Origin: Aminipila sp032051575
GTDB taxonomy: Bacteria; Bacillota; Clostridia; Peptostreptococcales; Anaerovoracaceae
NCBI RefSeq assembly: GCF_032051575.1
Contig: NZ_DAMBYD010000001.1
Coordinates: forward strand, 1-64,000
Direction of reading: 5' to 3'
Length of the DNA: 64,000 bases
Shown here: one piece after another, positions 8,154 to 17,229 of the stretch
Layout of the letters: each line of letters starts with the position of its first letter
Numbering within the stretch: the first letter of the stretch is position 1
Notes under the pieces: generated by a model
Database searches by the model: none
What the model was told of the DNA's origin: nothing
The model's input: only the letters and a program-made list of their open reading frames with translations
Program-made: the position numbers and the translations under genes

Positions 8154-9227
8154 TTATTTAATTGCCTCAGCGACTAAGTCTCCCGCTTCTTTTGTGCCGA
8201 TTGCTTTCATGCCTTCTGTGAAGATATCTGGTGTTCTGTAGCCGTCTGCAAGAACAGCCTTAACAGCAGCTTCCATGTCATCGGCTTCTGAGGAAAGACC
8301 AAAAGTATATCTTAGCATCATAGCCCCAGACAAAATCGTAGCCATAGGGTTCGCTTTATTTTGCCCAGCAATATCAGGTGCAGAACCGTGGACCGGTTCA
8401 TACATACCGAAATTGCCCTTGGCAAGGCTGGCTGATGGAAGCATTCCAATAGAACCAGTTATCATGCTTGCTTCGTCTGAAAGAATATCCCCGAAAATGT
8501 TGCTAGTAACAATGACATCAAACTGCCTTGGATTTCGAACCATCTGCATAGTGGCATTATCAATATAAAGATTATCTAAAGCGACTTCTGGATAATCCTT
8601 TGCGACCTCAGCTACAATTCTTCTCCAAAGTCTTGAACTTTCAAGTACATTAGCCTTATCAACACTAGTTACTTTCTTGTTTCTCTTCATAGCCATATCA
8701 AAAGCAACAATCGCAATTCTTCTTACTTCTTCTTCTGCATATTGCTCAACATCGTAAGCAGCAGGACCTAAATCCGTATCTTTAAAGCCTTTCTCCCCAA
8801 AATAAATGCCCCCAGTAAGTTCTCGTACAACAACGATATCAAGACCGCCTTCAACAATTTCAGGTTTAAGAGGGCAGGCATCTGCCAGTTCATCAAATAA
8901 AATAGCAGGTCTTAAGTTAGCAAATAAACCTAATTCTTTTCTTAGACCAAGTAATGCTCTTTCAGGTCTTTGATCGCCTGGCAATGTATCCCACTGCCAG
9001 CCGCCAACCGCACCAAGAAGCACAGCATCGCTTGACTTACAAATATCAATCGTTTCTTGTGGAAGACATGCACCTGTTTCGTCTATGGCACAACCACCAG
9101 CTAGGACCTGAGTATATTCAAATTTATGATTATATTTTTCTCCGATTTTATTTAAAACCTTGACTGTTTCGGTTACAACTTCTGGGCCGATACCATCACC
9201 AGGGATTAACGCAATTTTATAATTCAT
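8154..9227 (-). CDS. leuB: 3-isopropylmalate dehydrogenase
   Basis: The 357-residue protein oxidatively decarboxylates 3-isopropylmalate to 4-methyl-2-oxopentanoate with NAD. It has the family start IALIPGDGIGPEV, the substrate-binding LRKELGLFANLRPA region, the NATMQMVRNPRQFDVIVTSNIFGDILSDE segment with the metal-binding aspartates, and the NAD-binding EPVHGSAPDIAGQ. Length is standard. GGAGG lies just before the ATG, 11 bases after leuA. Confidence 0.96.
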   Translation of the reverse strand: MNYKIALIPGDGIGPEVVTETVKVLNKIGEKYNHKFEYTQVLAGGCAIDETGACLPQETIDICKSSDAVLLGAVGGWQWDTLPGDQRPERALLGLRKELGLFANLRPAILFDELADACPLKPEIVEGGLDIVVVRELTGGIYFGEKGFKDTDLGPAAYDVEQYAEEEVRRIAIVAFDMAMKRNKKVTSVDKANVLESSRLWRRIVAEVAKDYPEVALDNLYIDNATMQMVRNPRQFDVIVTSNIFGDILSDEASMITGSIGMLPSASLAKGNFGMYEPVHGSAPDIAGQNKANPMATILSGAMMLRYTFGLSSEADDMEAAVKAVLADGYRTPDIFTEGMKAIGTKEAGDLVAEAIK

Positions 9228-9238
9228 TGATAGACCTC

Positions 9239-10942
9239 CTATTTGTCTGCTAAAGGACGAACCTTTTTTTGTCTGTTAAGTGCGGATACCAAAGCGTTAA
9301 TTGAAGCAAGAATAATATCATCATGGATACCAATACCCCAGTAAAGCTTTTCACTTTTGTCAGTAAGTGCAACATAAGCGCAGGCTCTGGAATTAGAATC
9401 TGCATCAAGGGCATGTTCTGAATAAGTTACAAAAGTATAGTCAAAAGCATACGGTGTTTTCTTCAGAGCATTACTTACAGCATCAAGACGACCATTACCC
9501 GCAGCTGAAACCTCATATTCATTTCCATCTATGGTTACGCTGATATCAACAAGCATCCCATCATCACTTTTATAAGTAGATACCTTTTTAAAGGTGGCAT
9601 CTGTGATGTCTACAGGATTAAACACGTTAATATATTCATTTTTAAAGACTTCATAAATTTCAGCAGGAGACAGTTCCTTATGGGAATTATCTGATATACC
9701 TTTCACAAGGTAACCAACTTCTTCACGCATTTTCTGAGGGATAGCATAACCGTAATTCTGTTCAAGAATATAGGCAATGCCGCCTTTACCGGACTGACTG
9801 TTTATACGGATAACATCCGCATCATATTTACGGCCAACATCATGTGGATCAATTGGAAGGTAAGGGACAGTCCACTGTGTCATATTGTTTTCTTCATGAT
9901 AAGCCATACCTTTGGCAATTGCATCTTGATGTGACCCGGAAAATGCTGCAAAAACTAATTGACCACCATAAGGCTGCCTTGGGTGAACGGTTAAATCCGT
10001 AAATTTTTCATAGGTTTCCACAATAGCAGGCATATCAGCAAAATTAAGACCAGGATCAACACCGTGGGCAAACATGTTCATGGCAACTGTAATGATATCA
10101 ACGTTGCCTGTGCGTTCACCATTTCCAAACAGGGTACCTTCTACTCTGTCGCCTCCGGCAAGGACTCCAAGCTCTGCGTCAGCAACAGCAGTCCCTCGGT
10201 CATTATGTGGATGTAGGGAAATAATTATATTGTCCCGTTCATGTAGGTTATCATTCATGTATTCAATCTGACTTGCGTAAACATGGGGCATAGACATAGA
10301 AACAGTGGCAGGCAAGTTTATAATTACCTTATTTGCAGGAGTAGGTTTCCAAATGTCTATAACCTCATTACAAATTTTTAACGCAAATTCCATCTCAGTA
10401 CCAGTAAAGCTTTCAGGTGAATATTCAAAAGAAATTTCACTGTCCTTCATGGTTTCTTTATATTTATTTAAAAGTGTTGCTCCAGTTGTAGCAATTTCTA
10501 TTATCTCTTCCTGAGTTTTCTTAAACACCTGTTGTCTCTGTGCAAAGGAAGTAGAGTTGTAAAGGTGGACAATAGCCTTCTTTACACCCTGTAATGCTTC
10601 AAAGGTTCTTTTTATAATGTGTTCTCTGGATTGTGTAAGTACCTGAATGGTGACATCATCAGGAATTAAATTCTTTTCAATCAGTGTTCTTAAAAAAGTA
10701 TATTCTGTTTTGGAAGCAGCTGGAAAACCAACTTCTATTTCTTTGAATCCGAGGCTTACGAGGAACTGGAAAAATTCAATTTTTTCATTTAGGCTCATCG
10801 GTACGATTAAAGCCTGATTGCCATCACGCAGGTCAACACTGCACCAGACTGGTGGTGTTTCTATGTGATCTTTTTTGGTCCATTTCATTTCATTGACTGG
10901 CGGCATAAAGTAGCCGACCTTGTACTTCTCGTAATTCTTCAT
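9239..10942 (-). CDS. leuA: 2-isopropylmalate synthase, long (LeuA2) form
   Basis: The 567-residue enzyme condenses acetyl-CoA with 3-methyl-2-oxobutanoate, the first committed step to leucine. The HMGL-like barrel carries DLRDGNQAL near residue 38 and the metal-binding HPHNDRG; the C-terminal 130 residues form the LeuA dimer/regulatory domain that mediates leucine feedback. The N-terminus (KYKVGYFMPPVNEMKW) is typical of the group whose members are about 560 residues. It is the first gene of the leftward operon, with GAGGAGG before the ATG. Confidence 0.95.
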   Translation of the reverse strand: MKNYEKYKVGYFMPPVNEMKWTKKDHIETPPVWCSVDLRDGNQALIVPMSLNEKIEFFQFLVSLGFKEIEVGFPAASKTEYTFLRTLIEKNLIPDDVTIQVLTQSREHIIKRTFEALQGVKKAIVHLYNSTSFAQRQQVFKKTQEEIIEIATTGATLLNKYKETMKDSEISFEYSPESFTGTEMEFALKICNEVIDIWKPTPANKVIINLPATVSMSMPHVYASQIEYMNDNLHERDNIIISLHPHNDRGTAVADAELGVLAGGDRVEGTLFGNGERTGNVDIITVAMNMFAHGVDPGLNFADMPAIVETYEKFTDLTVHPRQPYGGQLVFAAFSGSHQDAIAKGMAYHEENNMTQWTVPYLPIDPHDVGRKYDADVIRINSQSGKGGIAYILEQNYGYAIPQKMREEVGYLVKGISDNSHKELSPAEIYEVFKNEYINVFNPVDITDATFKKVSTYKSDDGMLVDISVTIDGNEYEVSAAGNGRLDAVSNALKKTPYAFDYTFVTYSEHALDADSNSRACAYVALTDKSEKLYWGIGIHDDIILASINALVSALNRQKKVRPLADK

Positions 10943-10979
10943 TTTTAAATTCCTCCTCGTTTTTACTTATCTTTTTTCT

Positions 10980-11065
10980 GCATTGCGTTGTTAGCTGGTT
11001 CACTTCGGTACTCACGTACTTTTATGTACGTTCCGTTCCTCGGTAAACCAGCTGCCTAGCACTGC
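10980..11065 (-). repeat. Long imperfect palindrome in the leuA leader
   Basis: AGCTGGTT (10993-11000) pairs with AACCAGCT (11046-11053), and inside it CGTAC (11015-11019) pairs with GTACG (11026-11030). Outside, GCATTGCG and CACTGC extend the pairing imperfectly to about 86 bases. It lies in the 5' leader between the leuA promoter and its ribosome binding site. No T-box consensus is visible. It could be an RNA regulatory structure or a small palindromic mobile repeat. The rest of 10943-11373 holds the two divergent promoters. Confidence 0.6.
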
Positions 11066-11182
11066 AAAAAAAATCCTTCGTAAGCTATGCCTCGTAAGCA
11101 AATATTATTTATTTTGTTTATAATAGGTAAGCAAAGTTTTACATTATTTTATTTTTCACTAAGCACCTATTGATAATTTTAC

Positions 11183-11211
11183 ATACTAATAGAAGTTTTG
11201 TGTTTTGTCAA
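11183..11211 (-). promoter_or_regulatory. leuA operon promoter
   Basis: On the minus strand TTGACA (11206-11211) and TAGTAT (11183-11188) are spaced by 17 bases. The leader to the leuA start is about 230 bases and contains the large palindrome. Confidence 0.65.
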
Positions 11212-11252
11212 TAAGAAAAGGTAAATTATTTTGTGTTTTTTAACAAAAACCG

Positions 11253-11325
11253 TTGACTTTTTTGTCTGCAAATATATAATAAGTATTAATCACCAAAAAA
11301 CTGGTGGCTCTGGAGCGCACACTCC
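11253..11325 (+). promoter_or_regulatory. ilvB operon promoter and leader hairpins
   Basis: TTGACT (11253-11258) and TATAAT (11275-11280), spacer 16, drive ilvB. The leader contains two small hairpins, CACCA/TGGTG (11291-11306) and GGAG/CTCC (11312-11325), with no T-run. The -35 box lies only about 40 bases from that of leuA, so a shared regulator such as CodY or an Lrp-type protein could control both. Confidence 0.6.
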
Positions 11326-11373
11326 AATATAAAAGCATGTGCAAGTTTTAAGAAAGAAGGGAAGTAGACGAAA

Positions 11374-13035
11374 ATGAAATTAAAAGGATCTGAGATCGTA
11401 GCAGAAGTATTGTTAGAGCAGAAAGTCGATACCGTGTTTGGGTATCCCGGAGGCACCATCCTCAATATTTACGATACACTCTACAGCTATCAGGACAAAA
11501 TTAAGCACATTTTAGCTTCTCATGAACAGCATGCTGCACACGCAGCTGACGGTTATGCAAGAGCCACTGGAAAAACAGGTGTAGTATTCGCAACAAGTGG
11601 CCCTGGAGCTACTAACCTGGTAACTGGTATTGCCACAGCCTTTATGGACAGTATACCTATGGTAGCGATCACTTGTAATGTACCTGATTCTCTTGTTGGA
11701 AGAGATGCTTTTCAGGAGATTTGCATTACTGGTGTAACAATGCCAATTACAAAGCACAACTACTTTGTTAATAAAGTTGAGGACCTAGCGGATGCACTAA
11801 GAAATGCCTTTAGAATTGCTCAAAGTGGAAGAAAAGGACCGGTTCTGGTTGACATCACAAAGGATGTTACTGCAGCAACTATTGACTTTGAAAAGCAGGA
11901 ACCTTTACCGGTGACAGAGATGCCAAAAGCTGATATGACTGATATCGAAAAAGTTGCTGAGCTGATAAATAAAGCACAGAGGCCTATTGTATATTTCGGT
12001 GGAGGCGTAGCAGCTTCATGTGCATCAAAACAATTAGCAGAATTGTTGCAGAAAGCAGATATACCAGGTACATATACGATGATGGCGGCTGGAGTTTTAG
12101 GCTATGATGACAAAAAGAACCTTGGATTGATTGGCATGCACGGAAGTGTTGCTTCAAACAAGGCAGTTGATAAAGCAGATTTAGTTTTGGCTCTTGGAAC
12201 AAGGTTTAGTGACCGAGTAGCGCTGAATATGAAAAAGTTTGCAGAGGGTGCAACTATAGTCCAGATTGACATTGATAAAAGCGAAATCAACAAGAACGTA
12301 CAGGTTGATTTAAGTATCGTAAGTGATGTTAAAGAGGCTCTAGATAAGTTAATCCCATTAGTAGAGAAAGTAGATCGATCTGAGTGGATTGATAAGATCC
12401 GTGAATGGAAAAAAGTTAGAGGAGACAAAAAGGAAGGAAATGCCAAGATTCATCCTTATGAAATTGTTACAGCTGTTTGTGATTTGACCGATAAAGAGAC
12501 AATTTATGTAACAGATGTAGGCCAGCACCAAATGTGGGCCGCACAATATTTAAAGCATAAGAATACAAGGTGTTTTGTTACCAGCGGTGGTCTTGGAACC
12601 ATGGGATTTGGATATGGTGCAGCTATTGGAGCACAAATCGGCTGCCCTGAAAAAAGAGTAATCCATTTTACTGGTGATGGTTCTTTCCATATGAACCTGG
12701 CAGAAGCATGTACGGCTATAAGCCATAACCTTCCAATTATAACAGTAATAATGAATAACAGTGTATTAGGAATGGTTTACCAATGGCAGACAGCTTTTTA
12801 TGGCAAACGTTATTCTGCAACTACTCCAGAAAGAAAGACTGACTTTGTTAAAGTAATTGAAGGTTTTGGAGGCAAAGGTTATAGAGCTACAAACCCAGAA
12901 GAGTTTGAAGCAGCATTTACAGAAGCTCTTAAGTCAGAGGGGCCAGTTTGGATTGACTGCATTATTTCAAGAGAAGAAAGAGTTCTTCCAATGATTCCAA
13001 ACGGCGGAACAGTAAATGACATGATAGTAGGTTAG
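11374..13035 (+). CDS. ilvB: Acetolactate synthase large subunit
   Basis: The 553-residue thiamine-diphosphate enzyme makes acetolactate or acetohydroxybutyrate for valine, leucine and isoleucine. The catalytic glutamate lies in SHEQHAAHAADGYARA (about residue 50); the central FAD-binding-like domain follows; the TPP-binding motif GDGSFHMNLAE...NNS is near residue 430. Its regulatory subunit gene begins 17 bases downstream. First gene of ilvB-ilvN-ilvC-ilvD. Confidence 0.96.
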   Translation: MKLKGSEIVAEVLLEQKVDTVFGYPGGTILNIYDTLYSYQDKIKHILASHEQHAAHAADGYARATGKTGVVFATSGPGATNLVTGIATAFMDSIPMVAITCNVPDSLVGRDAFQEICITGVTMPITKHNYFVNKVEDLADALRNAFRIAQSGRKGPVLVDITKDVTAATIDFEKQEPLPVTEMPKADMTDIEKVAELINKAQRPIVYFGGGVAASCASKQLAELLQKADIPGTYTMMAAGVLGYDDKKNLGLIGMHGSVASNKAVDKADLVLALGTRFSDRVALNMKKFAEGATIVQIDIDKSEINKNVQVDLSIVSDVKEALDKLIPLVEKVDRSEWIDKIREWKKVRGDKKEGNAKIHPYEIVTAVCDLTDKETIYVTDVGQHQMWAAQYLKHKNTRCFVTSGGLGTMGFGYGAAIGAQIGCPEKRVIHFTGDGSFHMNLAEACTAISHNLPIITVIMNNSVLGMVYQWQTAFYGKRYSATTPERKTDFVKVIEGFGGKGYRATNPEEFEAAFTEALKSEGPVWIDCIISREERVLPMIPNGGTVNDMIVG

Positions 13036-13052
13036 GAAAGGGGGAGATTGCT

Positions 13053-13595
13053 ATGACAAAAAGAAGAGAAGTAATAAGTATTTTTGTAGATAATCAGGCA
13101 AATGTTCTTAGCAGAGTTGTTAGTTTGTTCGGAAGAAGGGGCTTCAACATTGATTCCTTAACCGTATCTGCAACCAATAACCCTGAAATCTCAAGAATTA
13201 CTATTGTATTTACAGGAACAGAACAGGCATTAAATCAAATTATAACACAGACAGAAAAGCTCGAGGTCGTAAAAGACATTTTCACTTTAGAAAAAGAAGA
13301 AAGCGTATATAGAGAGCTGCTGCTGGTAAAAATTAAAGCAGATAAAACAAATAGATCTGCGCTCAGAGAAATCGTTGACATATTCAGAGGAAAAATAATT
13401 GATCTTTCAAAAGGGAGCGTTGTTGTAGAACTGACAGGAGCACCTGAGAAAGTAGAAGGCTTTATGAACATGGTCAGCTGCTATGAAATCATAGAAATGT
13501 GCAGAACTGGAATAACTGGTATAAAAAGAGGTATAGCTACCCCTGAATGCATCCAGGAAGAACATGAGTTATATACGGGTGAACTTTTTGATTAA
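13053..13595 (+). CDS. ilvN: Acetolactate synthase small (regulatory) subunit
   Basis: The 180-residue protein has an N-terminal ACT domain (REVISIFVDNQANVLSRVVSLFGRRGFNIDSL) that binds valine in the family and a C-terminal ALS-small domain. It binds IlvB, raises its activity and confers feedback inhibition. A GGGGGAG site precedes the ATG. Length is close to that of the 160-180-residue bacterial subunits, so nothing is missing. Confidence 0.95.
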   Translation: MTKRREVISIFVDNQANVLSRVVSLFGRRGFNIDSLTVSATNNPEISRITIVFTGTEQALNQIITQTEKLEVVKDIFTLEKEESVYRELLLVKIKADKTNRSALREIVDIFRGKIIDLSKGSVVVELTGAPEKVEGFMNMVSCYEIIEMCRTGITGIKRGIATPECIQEEHELYTGELFD

Positions 13596-13645
13596 GTTGA
13601 TTAAGAAAAATTTTTAATTGTTAAGATATTAAAGGAGAGAGAAAA

Positions 13646-14641
13646 ATGGTAAAGAAATACTATGACACAGATTGTAACTTAGGAATGTTAGACGGTAAAA
13701 CCGTTGCAATAATCGGATTTGGAAGCCAAGGGCATGCCCATGCTGAAAATCTTAAGGACAGTGGTGTAAACGTTGTTGTTGGTCTTAGAAAAGGCTCTGC
13801 GCATACAGCAAAAGCCGAAGCTGCTGGTCTTAAGGTTGTTGAAATAGAAGAAGCAGCAGAAGCTGGTGATGTTGTAATGATGTTAGTTCCAGATGAGCTT
13901 GCTGCAAATATTTATAAAACTCAGGTTGCTAAACATATGAAGCCAGGTAATGCATTAGCATTTGCACATGGTTTTAACATTCATTATAACCAGGTTAAGC
14001 CAGCAGCAGATATTGATGTAGTTATGATTGCACCGAAAGGTCCTGGCCATACTGTAAGAAGCCAGTATGTAGAAGGTAAGGGTGTTCCTTCCCTAATTGC
14101 TATTCATCAGGATGCAACAGGAAAAGCTAAAGATATTGCACTTGCTTATGCATCAGGAATTGGAGCAGGTAGAGCTGGTATTCTTGAAACCTCATTTAAA
14201 GAAGAAACTGAAACAGATTTGTTCGGTGAACAGGCTGTACTTTGCGGTGGTGTTACTGAGTTAATGAAGGCAGGTTTTGATACATTAGTAGAAGCTGGAT
14301 ACGAACCAGAAATGGCTTACTTTGAATGTATCCACGAAATGAAGCTAATTGTTGACCTAATCAACAGTGGTGGATTTGAAATGATGAGATACTCCATTTC
14401 AAACACTGCAGAATATGGTGACTACAGAACGGGCAGGAGACTAATTACAGAAGAGACTCGTAAGGAAATGAAGAAAGTTCTAGGAGAAATTCAGGATGGC
14501 ACATTTGCAAGTGAATTTATTCAGGAATTCAATGCAGGCGGTCAGGCTAAATTCTTAGCTACCAGAAGAAAAGAAACAGAACATCTTCTAGTTAAGGTTG
14601 GCGGTGAATTAAGAAAGATGATGAGCTGGTTAAAAAAATAG
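13646..14641 (+). CDS. ilvC: Ketol-acid reductoisomerase (class I)
   Basis: The 331-residue enzyme rearranges and reduces acetolactate with NAD(P)H. The nucleotide-binding GFGSQGHAHAENL is near residue 25-37, and the C-terminal knotted domain contains the metal-binding TDLFGEQAVLCGG segment. The length is that of the short class I form. AAGGAGAG precedes the ATG, and ilvD follows after 16 bases. Confidence 0.97.
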   Translation: MVKKYYDTDCNLGMLDGKTVAIIGFGSQGHAHAENLKDSGVNVVVGLRKGSAHTAKAEAAGLKVVEIEEAAEAGDVVMMLVPDELAANIYKTQVAKHMKPGNALAFAHGFNIHYNQVKPAADIDVVMIAPKGPGHTVRSQYVEGKGVPSLIAIHQDATGKAKDIALAYASGIGAGRAGILETSFKEETETDLFGEQAVLCGGVTELMKAGFDTLVEAGYEPEMAYFECIHEMKLIVDLINSGGFEMMRYSISNTAEYGDYRTGRRLITEETRKEMKKVLGEIQDGTFASEFIQEFNAGGQAKFLATRRKETEHLLVKVGGELRKMMSWLKK

Positions 14642-14657
14642 ATAAGGAGATTGCGTT

Positions 14658-16331
14658 ATGACACTAAGAAGTGCGAACGTAACTCAGGGTGTAGAAAAGG
14701 CTCCAATGCGAAGCCTTTTTTATGCTATGGGTTATACAAAAGAAGAACTGGATAGACCACTGATAGGTGTGGTTTCAGCACATAGCGAGATCGTACCTGG
14801 TCACTATCATCTAGATAAAATTACAGAAGCTGTAAAAGCTGGTGTAAGAATGGCGGGAGGAACACCTATTATGATTCCGGCCATAGGTGTCTGTGACGGT
14901 ATTGCCATGGGGCATATTGGCATGAAGTATAGTCTTGCCAGTAGAGAGTTAATCGCTGACAGTGTTGAAACTATGACATTAGCGCACGCTTTTGATGGTC
15001 TTGTACTGGTTCCAAACTGCGATAAAATTGTTCCTGGGATGGTCATGGCGGCAGTCAGAATGAACGTTCCAACAGTTGTTTGCTCTGGCGGTCCTATGAT
15101 GGCTGGGCTTGTAGATGATGAGGAAATAAGCTTATCTAAAATCTTTGAGGCTGTTGGTGCCAGAAAAGCAAATATGATAGATGATGAAAAGCTAGAAGAA
15201 TTTGAACAGGGATGCTGCCCAGGCTGCGGTTCATGTGCAGGTATGTATACTGCAAACAGCATGAACTGCCTATGTGAAGCATTAGGTATAGCTTTGCCAG
15301 GTAATGGCACTATCCCAGCTGTCCATAATGGAAGAATCCGTCTGGCAAAACATGCTGGCATGGCAATCATGAACTTAATCGAAAAAGATATAAAGGCTAG
15401 AGATATTATCAATGAAAGATCCATAAAAAATGCACTTAGATGTGATATGGCTTTGGGATGCTCTTCAAATAGCGTATTGCACTTGTTAGCTATCGCCAAT
15501 GAGGCAGGAGTTCCCCTTGATTTAAAAATGTTTAATGCAGAGAGTGAAAAAACTCCGAACCTTTGTCATTTAGCACCTGCAGGAGAAACACATATGCAGG
15601 ACTTAAATATAGCAGGAGGAATACCGGCAGTTCAAAGTGAGCTTGCTAAAAAAGGAATGCTGGATTTAGAAGTAATGACAGCAACAGGCTTGACATTAGG
15701 CGAAAATATAAGGGGTGCAAAGAACAAAAAACCTGAAACAATCAGAACTATTGACAATCCATACAGCAAAACTGGCGGTATAGCTATATTATTTGGTAAC
15801 GTTGCACTTGAAGGCTGTGTAGTTAAGAGAAGTGCAGTTGCTCCAGAGATGTTAAAACACTCAGGCCCTGCAAGAGTATTTAATTCAGAAGAGGAAGCTA
15901 TTGATGCAATCTATAAAGGCAAAATAGTGGCGGGTGATGTAGTTGTTATTAGATATGAAGGCCCTAAGGGCGGCCCTGGCATGAGGGAAATGTTAAATCC
16001 AACTAGTGCTCTGGCGGGAATGAAGCTAGACAAAGCTGTAGCACTTATTACGGATGGTAGATTTAGCGGTGCAAGCCGTGGGGCTTCCATTGGGCATGTG
16101 TGCCCAGAAGCTGCAAACGGTGGAAACATTGGACTGCTAGAGGAAGGCGACATCATAGAAATCAATATTCCTGAGTACTCTATCAGCGCTAAGGTGTCAG
16201 ATGAAGAATTTGAGAAGCGTAGGGAACATTATGTAGCACCAGAACCAAACATCAAAACTGGATGGCTTGGAAGGTATGCAAAGCTTGTGGATTCAGCTGC
16301 AAAAGGTGCAATAATGAAACAGGATTTCTAA
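14658..16331 (+). CDS. ilvD: Dihydroxy-acid dehydratase
   Basis: The 557-residue iron-sulfur enzyme dehydrates 2,3-dihydroxy-acids to 2-oxoacids, the last shared step to valine and isoleucine. Cysteine motifs PNCDKI and CCPGCGSCAGMYTANSM provide the cluster and metal ligands, and GRFSGASRGASIGH is the C-terminal signature. It is the last gene of the ilv operon and is followed by hairpin terminators. Confidence 0.97.
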   Translation: MTLRSANVTQGVEKAPMRSLFYAMGYTKEELDRPLIGVVSAHSEIVPGHYHLDKITEAVKAGVRMAGGTPIMIPAIGVCDGIAMGHIGMKYSLASRELIADSVETMTLAHAFDGLVLVPNCDKIVPGMVMAAVRMNVPTVVCSGGPMMAGLVDDEEISLSKIFEAVGARKANMIDDEKLEEFEQGCCPGCGSCAGMYTANSMNCLCEALGIALPGNGTIPAVHNGRIRLAKHAGMAIMNLIEKDIKARDIINERSIKNALRCDMALGCSSNSVLHLLAIANEAGVPLDLKMFNAESEKTPNLCHLAPAGETHMQDLNIAGGIPAVQSELAKKGMLDLEVMTATGLTLGENIRGAKNKKPETIRTIDNPYSKTGGIAILFGNVALEGCVVKRSAVAPEMLKHSGPARVFNSEEEAIDAIYKGKIVAGDVVVIRYEGPKGGPGMREMLNPTSALAGMKLDKAVALITDGRFSGASRGASIGHVCPEAANGGNIGLLEEGDIIEINIPEYSISAKVSDEEFEKRREHYVAPEPNIKTGWLGRYAKLVDSAAKGAIMKQDF

Positions 16332-16336
16332 TTTTG

Positions 16337-16413
16337 AAAAAATCCTTTAGGGTTTTTATTTAAGCTATAAAAAAGAGAAGAAGATTCATTTTTATGAGTC
16401 TTCTTTTCTTTTT
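16337..16413 (+). terminator. Two terminators after ilvD
   Basis: AAAAATCC/GGGTTTTT (16337-16358) is followed by a second hairpin, roughly GAAGAAGATTCAT with ATGAGTCTTCTTTTC (about 16376-16408), and a T-rich tail. They separate the ilv operon from the two-component genes. Confidence 0.65.
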
Positions 16414-16424
16414 GTATAGAAAAA

Positions 16425-16487
16425 ATACATTTATTTTCGTAAAAAATGTATCATTTTGTTACTTAGTATGGTCTTCTATTATAGAAG
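16425..16487 (+). promoter_or_regulatory. Inverted repeats upstream of the LytTR gene
   Basis: ATACATTT (16425-16432) and AAATGTAT (16444-16451) form one inverted repeat, and CTTCTAT-T-ATAGAAG (16473-16487) forms a perfect second one. They sit before the response-regulator start and could be binding sites for it or for another regulator. Confidence 0.4.
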
Positions 16488-16521
16488 TAATAAAAATGTA
16501 GAACAAAAAAGGGGATTACGT

Positions 16522-17226
16522 GTGATTAAAATTGCTATTTGCGATGATGAAGAAAACATATGCTCAAGGATAGAAGAACTTATACTAGATTATGGAATAA
16601 CAAATAAAATAAAGGTAGACATTCAAATTTTCTATACAGGGGAAGATTTATTAAAATTAATACAACAGGGACAACAATTTGATTTAATTTTCCTTGATAT
16701 TGAGATGCAACCTATGAATGGGATAGAGGTAGGGAAGACAATCAGAGAAAAAATGAAAAATGAGGTTATAAAGATAGTCTATATTTCTGCAATAGAAAGT
16801 TATGCTATGGAGCTATTTGAAGTGCGCCCATTACATTTTTTAATAAAACCTATAAGTAAGAAAAAAGTAATCTGGACTGTTACGAAAGCTATTGAATTAT
16901 TAGAAAAAGATGAAACAGTATTTGAATTTAGTTGTAATAAAACTACTGTACGGGTACCAATAAAAAATATCATGTATTTTACCAGTGAAGCAAGGAAAGT
17001 AAAAATTATTATGGAAAATGAAGACAAAGAGTTTTATGGCAAACTATCAGATGTAGAAAAACAACTAAATCATAATTTTGTGAGAATACATAAATCCTAT
17101 TTTATAAATCGAAAATACGTATCAGAGTACACGTATGAAAACATTCATTTATGTAATGGGGATATGCTTAATATAGCTCGTAAGTATAGAAATGAAGTAA
17201 GAAAAATATTAATGAGTAGAGAATAA
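16522..17226 (+). CDS. LytTR-family response regulator (AgrA/VirR-like)
   Basis: I place the start at the GTG at 16522, after AAAGGGG, because the receiver domain begins there (VIKIAICDDEENICSRIEEL); a longer frame from 16456 adds an unlikely N-terminus. The 234-residue protein has a receiver domain with acidic pair DD and phospho-acceptor in LIFLDIEMQPMNG, then a LytTR DNA-binding domain (residues about 135-234, FVRIHKSYFINRKYV). Such regulators commonly control virulence, bacteriocin or quorum genes. The GHKL kinase follows after 3 bases, so the pair is one unit. No agrB/agrD homologue is adjacent. Confidence 0.9.
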   Translation: MIKIAICDDEENICSRIEELILDYGITNKIKVDIQIFYTGEDLLKLIQQGQQFDLIFLDIEMQPMNGIEVGKTIREKMKNEVIKIVYISAIESYAMELFEVRPLHFLIKPISKKKVIWTVTKAIELLEKDETVFEFSCNKTTVRVPIKNIMYFTSEARKVKIIMENEDKEFYGKLSDVEKQLNHNFVRIHKSYFINRKYVSEYTYENIHLCNGDMLNIARKYRNEVRKILMSRE

Positions 17227-17229
17227 ATA

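Noticed and set aside
10943..11373. T-box or leucine leader-peptide attenuator
   Set aside because: No AGGGTGGNACCGCG-like T-box sequence, no run of leucine codons in a short leader frame and no terminator with a T-run ahead of leuA or ilvB.
14807..15499. 230-codon open frame antisense to ilvD
   Set aside because: It lies wholly within the well-supported ilvD gene, has no ribosome binding site, and its composition follows from the GC pattern of the sense gene. The same applies to many shorter antisense frames in leuC, ilvB, hutU and others.
16456..16521. N-terminal extension of the LytTR regulator
   Set aside because: The extra 22 codons are not part of the receiver domain and lie over inverted repeats; the GTG at 16522 has a good ribosome binding site.
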